This document shows, one piece after another, positions 1 through 4,496 of a stretch of DNA of 5,856 nucleotides. The notes below the pieces were generated by a model. It made no database searches. It was not told the DNA's origin and saw only the letters and a list, made by a program, of their open reading frames with translations. The position numbers were made by a program, and so were the translations under genes. Numbering within the stretch: position 1 is the first letter of the stretch; each line of letters begins with the position of its first letter. Origin of the DNA: Allopontixanthobacter sp041741895 (lineage in GTDB: Bacteria; Pseudomonadota; Alphaproteobacteria; Sphingomonadales; Sphingomonadaceae); the NCBI GenBank assembly GCA_041741895.1, contig JBGSJO010000034.1, forward strand, positions 1 through 5,856, given 5' to 3'.

Positions 1-228
1 GACCGCGCTGCCGGACAGCGCCTCGCGCAATTGCGGCAGGCAGCTTACATCGCTGACCACCGCAATTTCCGCACCGAATTCCCGCGCCAGCCTGCCCAGT
101 TCCCCCGCGCTGCAATTGGCTGTCAGGGCAACCACCCGCCATTGATCGCGGTTGCGGCGGATCAGATCGAGCGTGGAGGCGCCGACCGAACCGGTCGCAC
201 CAAGGATCGAGATCGACCGGACGCTCAC
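1..228 (-). CDS. dxr: 1-deoxy-D-xylulose 5-phosphate reductoisomerase, N-terminal part (cut by window edge)
   Basis: This is the first 76 codons of DXP reductoisomerase (IspC), a cytoplasmic enzyme. It uses NADPH to convert DXP to 2-C-methyl-D-erythritol 4-phosphate, the first committed step of the non-mevalonate (MEP) isoprenoid pathway. The protein begins VSVRSISILGATGSVG; the Rossmann NADPH-binding loop GATGSVG is at residues 10-16, followed by STLDLI and, further on, VVALTANCSAGEL, all typical of the family. The family is usually near 390-400 residues, so about four fifths lies beyond position 1. The start is GTG at 228-226. It overlaps the cdsA stop codon in a GTGA (228-225), and no Shine-Dalgarno sequence is visible, so translation is probably coupled to cdsA. 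In related genomes rseP and bamA often follow, but they are not in view. Confidence 0.95.
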   Translation of the reverse strand, partial: MSVRSISILGATGSVGASTLDLIRRNRDQWRVVALTANCSAGELGRLAREFGAEIAVVSDVSCLPQLREALSGSAV

Positions 229-950
229 AACAGCGGACTCAAAATGCCGACGGCCAGCGCGACGGAAAGCAACCCGTCCACCCGGTCTAACACGCCGCCA
301 TGCCCGGGGATGAGACGGGAACTGTCCTTCACGCCCGCCTTGCGCTTCAGCCAGCTTTCGAAGAAATCGCCCATCTGCGCCACGACCGCCAGACCTGCGC
401 CGATCATCGCCACGACAAGGGCAACTTCCCACATCGCATCGATCAGGACGGAAAAGGTGTAATTGCTGCCGATATAGTGAATGGTTCCGGTCCAGGCCGC
501 CAGCCACAATGCCGCGCATACCATGCCGCCAAACAGGCCGGCCCAGGTCTTGGAAGGGGATATCAGCGGGGCAATCCTGGGTCCGCCAATGGAACGCCCG
601 AACAGGTAAGCGCCCGTATCGGTGAAAATCACTACCCCAAGCGTAACAATCAGCGATGTGGAATCCATCTGTGCCAGCACGCCCGCCGCCACAAAGATAT
701 AGACAGCCCCCGCCAGAATTCCGGCGAGCCGGAACCGTATGTTTCCGGTCGCCTGCACAACCAGCAGCACAAATTCCACGAATGCGATCAAGGCCACTAT
801 GACAATGAAGGAATCAAGCACCATGCCGCCGAAGTAAAGCGCCATTCCGGCCAGTATGATCATCACCGCTGCCGATACCAGTCGGATCCCGAGATCGGAC
901 TTGCGCCCGGTTGCAGCCGTTTCGGCCGAGGGCATTTCAGCGTCCGCCAT
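225..950 (-). CDS. cdsA: Phosphatidate cytidylyltransferase (CDP-diglyceride synthase)
   Basis: This integral inner-membrane enzyme condenses CTP with phosphatidic acid to give CDP-diacylglycerol, the precursor of all major bacterial phospholipids. From ATG 950 it has 241 residues. A short polar N-terminus is followed by several hydrophobic segments (for example SAAVMIILAGMALYFGG and FIVIVALIAFVEFVLLVV). The CdsA signature lies near the C-terminus, about residues 199-225: S-x2-KR-x4-KD, then PGHGG and LDRVD, with the metal-binding acidic residues present. I chose 950 because GGGAG (958-962) sits 7 nt upstream. An ATG at 977 is in frame but has no ribosome site and would overlap uppS by 41 bp. 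ATG 935 is a third possibility. With the chosen start, cdsA overlaps uppS by 14 bp and dxr by 4 bp, so it is the middle gene of a coupled set. A mild oddity is the soluble head rich in A, E, S and T before the first membrane segment. Confidence 0.95.
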   Translation of the reverse strand: MADAEMPSAETAATGRKSDLGIRLVSAAVMIILAGMALYFGGMVLDSFIVIVALIAFVEFVLLVVQATGNIRFRLAGILAGAVYIFVAAGVLAQMDSTSLIVTLGVVIFTDTGAYLFGRSIGGPRIAPLISPSKTWAGLFGGMVCAALWLAAWTGTIHYIGSNYTFSVLIDAMWEVALVVAMIGAGLAVVAQMGDFFESWLKRKAGVKDSSRLIPGHGGVLDRVDGLLSVALAVGILSPLL

Positions 951-1608
951 AGCGCCGCTCCCGCCTGGAGAAATCATCGAGGGCGCTTTGCAGATGATCC
1001 GGGGTGAAATCGGGCCACAACACGTCGGTAAAACTCATTTCTGCATAGGCTGACTGCCATAGCAGAAAATTCGACAGGCGCACCTCGCCCGATGTGCGGA
1101 TCAACAGGTCGAGCGGTGGCAGGTCCGCTGTGTAGAGGTTGGCCGCTATGGTTTCCGGCGTGATCGCGCCCGATTGCGCGGCGAGCGACGCAGCATGGGC
1201 AATTTCCTGCTGCGCCCCGTAATTCAGCGCCACCGCCAGGGTGTTCGAACCCTTCGATGTCTGTTCCAGCGCATCCTCCAGCATTTCCACGATATCAGGG
1301 GCAAGCCCTTGCCAATTACCGATAATCTTCAGCCGGACATCGTTGGCAATGAATTCGGGCAAATCCGATTTGATGAATTTGCGCATCAGGTTCATCAGGT
1401 CGGAAACCTCTTCATCCGGCCTGCTCCAGTTTTCACTGGAGAACGCATACAGCGTCAGGCATTCGATCCCCATGCCCCCGGCACTGCGCACCAGTTTGCG
1501 CACTGCCTCCACCCCGCGTTGATGGCCCATCGCGCGCGGCAAATGGTGCCGTTTCGCCCAGCGGCCGTTGCCGTCCATGATGATGGCAACGTGTTTTGCC
1601 GCGCTCAC
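937..1608 (-). CDS. uppS: Isoprenyl transferase (undecaprenyl-diphosphate synthase, cis-prenyltransferase)
   Basis: This enzyme adds isopentenyl diphosphate units in cis to farnesyl diphosphate to make undecaprenyl diphosphate, the lipid carrier for peptidoglycan and other envelope polymers. The protein is 223 residues. The active-site motif IIMDGNGRWA is at 9-18, with catalytic Asp12. It is followed by GHQRG (28-32), SSENW (57-61), LLIRTSGE (168-175) and RLSNFLLWQ (177-185), then YAE ending at Glu190. Arg171, Arg177 and Glu190 keep the spacing of the diphosphate- and Mg-binding residues of the E. coli enzyme (Arg194, Arg200, Glu213). It is somewhat shorter than the 253-residue E. coli protein, mainly at the N-terminus. 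The start is GTG at 1608; no other plausible start exists before the frame runs into frr. No good Shine-Dalgarno sequence precedes it, and the 37-nt gap to frr is bridged by a tiny open frame (see the separate entry). Its substrate derives from the pathway of downstream dxr. Confidence 0.96.
   Translation of the reverse strand: MSAAKHVAIIMDGNGRWAKRHHLPRAMGHQRGVEAVRKLVRSAGGMGIECLTLYAFSSENWSRPDEEVSDLMNLMRKFIKSDLPEFIANDVRLKIIGNWQGLAPDIVEMLEDALEQTSKGSNTLAVALNYGAQQEIAHAASLAAQSGAITPETIAANLYTADLPPLDLLIRTSGEVRLSNFLLWQSAYAEMSFTDVLWPDFTPDHLQSALDDFSRRERRYGGR
958..962 (-). promoter_or_regulatory. Ribosome binding site of cdsA
   Basis: On the minus strand GGGAG lies 7 nt before the ATG at 950-948. It sits inside the last codons of uppS and decides the cdsA start in favour of 950 over the ATG at 977, which has no such site. 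Confidence 0.55.
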
Positions 1609-1646
1609 AGAGCCAGAATCCGCACAAATTGAGCCAGCCGCTGCAT
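1605..1646 (-). CDS. Possible 13-codon relay mini-ORF between frr and uppS
   Basis: The minus strand reads ATG CAG CGG CTG, continues open for 13 codons (peptide MQRLAQFVRILAL) and ends in TGA at 1607-1605. Its ATG shares one base with the frr stop (TGATG, 1648-1644), and its stop overlaps the uppS GTG start (GTGA, 1608-1605). The frame therefore exactly fills the frr-uppS gap. It could carry terminating ribosomes from frr to uppS, which lacks a clear Shine-Dalgarno site. No Shine-Dalgarno sequence stands at ideal distance from the mini-ORF either. A 13-codon frame can arise by chance, so translation is inference only and the peptide has no recognisable function. Confidence 0.2.
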   Translation of the reverse strand: MQRLAQFVRILAL

Positions 1647-2203
1647 CACTGGGTCAGGATTTCCGCTTCCTTGGCCTCTGCAGCGGCATCGGCTTCGGCA
1701 ACATATTTGTCGGTCAACTTCTGCACGTCATCTTCCAGCCGCTTGCGCTCGTCTTCGGAGATTTCCTTCTTCTTCTCGTCTTCCTTCAGCGATTCCATCC
1801 CGTCACGGCGGACGTTGCGGATCGCGATACGCGCCTTTTCGGCATAGGAACCTGCCAGCTTGGCCAATTCCTTGCGGCGATCTTCGGTCAGATCGGGGAT
1901 CGGCAGGCGGATGGTCTGCCCGTCGGTCATCGGGTTCAGGCCCAGCCCGGCCTTGGCAATGCCTTTTTCGACCGCGCTGATGTTGCTCTTGTCCCACACC
2001 TGGACAGACAGCATCCGCGGTTCGGGCGCGGACACCGTCGCCAACTGGTTGAGTGGCATCATCGCGCCGTAAACCTCCGCCACAACCGGATCGAGCAGCG
2101 CGACATTGGCGCGGCCGGTGCGCAGGCCGGACAGATCGCCCTTGAACGATTCCACCGCCCCCTGCATCCGCCGTTCGATATCGGCCTTGTCATATTTTGC
2201 CAT
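1646..2203 (-). CDS. frr: Ribosome recycling factor
   Basis: This cytoplasmic factor acts with EF-G to split post-termination ribosomes and release mRNA and tRNA. The 185 residues match the usual family length exactly. It begins MAKYDKADIERRMQGAVESF, with the LRTGRANVALLDPV segment at 27-40 in the long-helix domain I. The compact domain II follows, including QLATVSAPEPRML (53-65) and IRLPIPDLTEDRR (98-110). Domain I returns with RNVRRDGM (129-136), where Arg132 is the residue known to be essential in E. coli. The C-terminus is a charged helix rich in K, E and A. It starts with ATG 2 bp after the pyrH stop, with GGGGGA (2213-2218) as ribosome site, so the two are certainly one transcript. No essential residue looks altered. 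Confidence 0.97.
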   Translation of the reverse strand: MAKYDKADIERRMQGAVESFKGDLSGLRTGRANVALLDPVVAEVYGAMMPLNQLATVSAPEPRMLSVQVWDKSNISAVEKGIAKAGLGLNPMTDGQTIRLPIPDLTEDRRKELAKLAGSYAEKARIAIRNVRRDGMESLKEDEKKKEISEDERKRLEDDVQKLTDKYVAEADAAAEAKEAEILTQ

Positions 2204-2205
2204 GT

Positions 2206-2946
2206 TCAGGATTCCCCCGCTACGTCAGATTGATCACATACAATAGTCTGGACGCCTTCACCCGCGAGCACCTTGGCGACATTGCCCCGCTCGCGGATCG
2301 AAAAGACCACGATCGGAATATCGTTTTCCCGGCACAGCGATACGGCCGCAGCGTCCATAACCTTCAGATTGTCAGACAACACCTTGCCATAGGTGATTGT
2401 GTCAAAACGGACCGCGTTGGGATTGGTCTTGGGATCGCTGTCATAAACCCCGTCCACGCTGGTCCCTTTCAGCAAGGCATCACAATTCATTTCCGCCGCC
2501 CGCAATGCCGCGCCGGTATCGGTGGTGAAGAACGGGTTTCCGGTGCCCGCGGCAAAGATCACGATACGCCCCTTTTCCAGATGCCGTTCGGCCCGGCGGC
2601 GGATGTAGGGTTCGCACACCGACGCCATCGGAATGGCCGATTGCACCCGCGTCGGCACGCCGATCTTCTCCAGCGCATTCTGCATCGCCAGCGCGTTCAT
2701 CACGGTGGCGAGCATGCCCATGTAATCCCCGGTTGCCCGGTCCAGCCCGCGCGCCGCACCGGCCACCCCACGGAAGATATTGCCCCCGCCGATCACCAGA
2801 CAAACCTCCAGCCCAGTGTCCTTGGCCGCCTTCACCTCCTCCGCCAGCCGCGCAACATAAGCCGGATCGATCCCGTACTCCTGCTCCCCCATCAGCACCT
2901 CGCCTGACAGTTTCAGCAGGATACGGTTAAGTTTGGGTAGGGTCAT
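2206..2946 (-). CDS. pyrH: UMP kinase (uridylate kinase)
   Basis: This cytoplasmic hexameric enzyme phosphorylates UMP to UDP with ATP, in pyrimidine nucleotide synthesis. It belongs to the amino acid kinase family, unrelated to eukaryotic UMP/CMP kinases. The protein has 246 residues. The motifs are RILLKLSGE (8-16, ATP phosphate loop), GGGNIFRG (53-60), TGDYMGMLA (72-80, UMP-binding Asp74), the family signature GTGNPFFTTDTGAALRA (134-150), and DGVYDSDP (165-172, nucleotide binding). Length and motifs are normal. The ATG at 2946 gives the usual N-terminus a few residues before RILLKLSG. No strong Shine-Dalgarno sequence precedes it, so expression may depend on its own leader. It heads the cluster pyrH-frr-uppS-cdsA-dxr. 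In most alphaproteobacteria rpsB-tsf sits directly upstream, but here a 276-bp gap and an unrelated gene do. A pyrH promoter must therefore lie in 2947-3140 or further up; I could not identify a convincing one. Confidence 0.97.
   Translation of the reverse strand: MTLPKLNRILLKLSGEVLMGEQEYGIDPAYVARLAEEVKAAKDTGLEVCLVIGGGNIFRGVAGAARGLDRATGDYMGMLATVMNALAMQNALEKIGVPTRVQSAIPMASVCEPYIRRRAERHLEKGRIVIFAAGTGNPFFTTDTGAALRAAEMNCDALLKGTSVDGVYDSDPKTNPNAVRFDTITYGKVLSDNLKVMDAAAVSLCRENDIPIVVFSIRERGNVAKVLAGEGVQTIVCDQSDVAGES
2211..2218 (-). promoter_or_regulatory. Ribosome binding site of frr
   Basis: GGGGGAAT on the minus strand ends 7 nt before the frr ATG and lies within the last codons of pyrH. It supports the ATG at 2203 and implies frr translation partly coupled to pyrH termination. 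Confidence 0.45.
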
Positions 2947-3140
2947 AAGGTCGGTCAGTCCGGTTTGAAGTGATGCGCGGCGCTGTCCTTAGCCGCACGA
3001 GGCGGGCGGCGCAAAGAGAAAGCCTGTGGAGGAATTTGTCCCACGCGCAGCCGGCAAAGCCCATGGCTGCACGGCGGGGCGTCTAGCGGGGGGTGCTTAT
3101 GGGGAAGTTCGAGACTGACGATGGTGAGGAGTTAAGTAAA
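2947..3140. other. pyrH leader / intergenic region
   Basis: This stretch lies between pyrH and the palindromic cluster. It is GC-rich, has no credible coding frame and probably holds the pyrH promoter and 5' leader. On the minus strand I saw only poor -35/-10 pairs (for example TTTGCG, 17 nt, CTAAGG) and could not choose one. A short GCGGC/GCCGC pair near 2980-2999 is too weak to call a structure. No riboswitch was recognised. Confidence 0.4.
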
Positions 3141-3204
3141 CTGTCACCGGAATTGGCCCGGAATTCACCGGAATTAATTCAGGGTACCGTAATTCCGGTG
3201 ACAG
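3132..3204 (-). terminator. Candidate terminator of the DUF5694 gene
   Basis: Read on the minus strand, the 14-bp stem formed by 3204-3191 and 3154-3141 is followed at once by TTTACTTAA (3140-3132). It begins 19 bp after the DUF5694 stop. The stem is long and perfect, but the 36-nt loop is large and the T tract is interrupted, so it is an atypical intrinsic terminator. It would separate this gene from pyrH. In the plus direction no T tract follows. Confidence 0.35.
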
Positions 3205-3222
3205 GGAGAATTCCGGTATACC
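3141..3222. repeat. Palindromic repeat cluster (CCGGAATT / AATTCCGG), REP-like
   Basis: The octamer CCGGAATT occurs at 3147, 3158 and 3168 (10-11 bp steps), and its complement AATTCCGG at 3191 and 3209. Perfect 14-bp arms CTGTCACCGGAATT (3141-3154) and AATTCCGGTGACAG (3191-3204) flank a 36-nt centre. An alternative 11-bp pairing joins 3166-3176 with 3190-3200, so two stem forms compete. GAATTAATTC (3171-3180) and GGTATACC (3215-3222) are further small palindromes; the latter ends right against the DUF5694 stop codon. From memory, the string AATTCCGGTGACAGTTTACT resembles palindromes found beside RAYT (Y1-type REP-associated) transposase genes. No transposase gene is in the window, so this may be a non-autonomous copy. 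Confidence 0.7.
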
Positions 3223-4335
3223 TCATCGAAGCACCAATTCGGGATCAACCAGTTTTACGTCGTGCATCTGGTTCAGGTATGCCTCATAATAACCCTTGTG
3301 GGATGCGCCGACGATTGCGAGCAGGCGCATACCGGGCCGCGCTGTGAGGACGTCCCGAATATTTGCCACCATGCGCAAATTGCGCGTCTCCCAATATCCA
3401 ACATAGCCCCGTCCAAACTGCTGCGGTGACAGCTCCGTAAGCGCAGCGCCGAAGTCAGACTGGTAGGCCAGCAACGGAGCGTCTGCCGCATTGAGCGAAC
3501 GGTACATGGCGAGGAGGCCATCGGGTGCCCCCAGGCCTTGCTCCAGCCGTGCGCTTTCGGTGGTCCGGGCTTGCGTTGCGTCATTGCCCCACGCGCGCAT
3601 GATAGCCTCGGCATAGGCTTTTTGCTGGGCGGGATCGGTGCTGCTGGCCCTGTCGGCCGAGTGATCGTCAACGCTCCACAGGCGCTCCAATCCCAGCCGG
3701 GCCGCTAGCATGGCCGCGATGAGCCCTGTCTCGTTGCGCCGGTCCTTCAGCTTGTTCAGCGCGGTCACCAACTCGTCGTTCAGACCGTCACCCGCCCGCT
3801 GCTCCGCCGGGGGCAGCCTGAGCCACTGGACCAAGGCGGACCCCCGCTCCCCCGCTGCGAGGAAGACCGCCGCCAAACGCCGCCGGTCCGACGACAAAGG
3901 CGCAGCCGGCCAATCTGCCAGCAATCGTTCGGCTTCGGCATTTGCTGCGGGCACATCCAATCCCGTTTCGCGAAATGCCATCGCGGGATCAGGACAATAG
4001 CTCTCTACCGTCTCGGCGTAGCGGGCAGGATAGCGGCGCAGGCTGTCACACTGAAGGCCGGACATATCCTCCGTCGCGATATCGGTTGGTTGCCACGACT
4101 CCAGGCGATCCAGCAGCGGCAACAGCATTTCCGGCGCAAAAGTTTTGGGTAGCGCTGAAAGGTGGGGCGTGCCGAGTACCAGCACTTCATTTGGCGCTCC
4201 GGCGGGCGGGCCTTTCAATTCATCGGGATGAAACGCCGGGCGGTAATGCTGCGCATCCGCCGGTGACGCGGCCATGAGGAACCCTCCGAGCAAGGCGAAC
4301 GACAATAGTGACAAGAAATTCGTTAGACGGATCAT
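3223..4335 (-). CDS. Exported DUF5694-type protein (TraB/GumN-like fold suspected)
   Basis: The 370-residue protein has a clear Sec signal peptide: a basic start (MIRL), a hydrophobic core to about residue 23 and a likely cleavage after ADA at 26-28. It should act in the periplasm. The mature part has VLVLGTPHLS (51-60), PTDIATEDMSG (83-93) and, near the C-terminus, MRLLAIVGASHKGYYEAYL. The pattern of an early GxPH, a Glu about 30 residues later (Glu89) and a late G-x-SHKGYYE (343-351) fits DUF5694, as I remember that family. It recalls the TraB/GumN/Tiki group, where conserved His and Glu residues are proposed to bind metal. The middle is helical and alanine-rich. The start is ATG 4335, with only a weak AGAG about 8 nt upstream. 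The gene stands alone between a diguanylate cyclase and the pyrH operon on the same strand. Its substrate and physiological role are unknown. The family assignment is by motif memory, not by search. Confidence 0.75.
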   Translation of the reverse strand: MIRLTNFLSLLSFALLGGFLMAASPADAQHYRPAFHPDELKGPPAGAPNEVLVLGTPHLSALPKTFAPEMLLPLLDRLESWQPTDIATEDMSGLQCDSLRRYPARYAETVESYCPDPAMAFRETGLDVPAANAEAERLLADWPAAPLSSDRRRLAAVFLAAGERGSALVQWLRLPPAEQRAGDGLNDELVTALNKLKDRRNETGLIAAMLAARLGLERLWSVDDHSADRASSTDPAQQKAYAEAIMRAWGNDATQARTTESARLEQGLGAPDGLLAMYRSLNAADAPLLAYQSDFGAALTELSPQQFGRGYVGYWETRNLRMVANIRDVLTARPGMRLLAIVGASHKGYYEAYLNQMHDVKLVDPELVLR

Positions 4336-4416
4336 GAAAACACTCTACATTTCAACGAGGAGTCGCTAGCAGAACCGTATTACTTTAGCAATACACTATA
4401 TCAGGTGCGTGCCGAC

Positions 4417-4450
4417 GAGGCCGGAATTACGGCCTCCGTAATCAATTACG
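4417..4450. repeat. Two adjacent small palindromes between the GGDEF and DUF5694 genes
   Basis: GAGGCCG (4417-4423) and CGGCCTC (4430-4436) form a 7-bp stem around GAATTA. Directly beside it CGTAAT (4437-4442) and ATTACG (4445-4450) form a 6-bp palindrome with a 2-nt centre. The first contains CCGGAATT, the octamer of the cluster at 3141-3222. The pair lies 47-80 bp past the GGDEF stop on the minus strand. No T tract follows, so an intrinsic terminator is not supported. A protein-binding site or a repeat remnant is possible. The rest of 4336-4496 shows only an AT-rich patch at about 4377-4403, which could carry the DUF5694 gene promoter. Confidence 0.45.
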
Positions 4451-4496
4451 CGGTGGCTGGCGCCTTGACTGGCGGGACTCCGCTCAAGCCGCACCC

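Noticed and set aside
951..977. Upstream ATG at 977 as cdsA start
   Set aside because: It has no ribosome site and would overlap uppS by 41 bp. ATG 950 has GGGAG at 7 nt.
300..1007. Long plus-strand open frame opposite cdsA
   Set aside because: It is an antisense shadow of a high-GC gene. The minus strand encodes a complete CdsA with its signature, while the plus product is rich in H, R, G and Q with no family likeness.
2197..2907. Long plus-strand open frame opposite pyrH
   Set aside because: It is an antisense shadow of pyrH, whose motifs are complete on the minus strand.
3141..3217. CRISPR array
   Set aside because: The repeated unit is only 8-14 bp, occurs in both orientations with uneven spacing and lacks unique spacers of constant length. 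It is a palindrome cluster.
3093..3347. Plus-strand 84-codon frame across the palindromic cluster
   Set aside because: It runs through the inverted repeats and into the antisense of the DUF5694 gene's 3' end. It has no ribosome site and no recognisable domain, and its repeated residues come from the repeated octamer.
4360..4405. Possible promoter for the DUF5694 gene (TTGCTA, 17 nt, TAGCGA on the minus strand)
   Set aside because: The -10 match is poor. The AT-rich patch is suggestive, but no pair of boxes could be chosen with any confidence.
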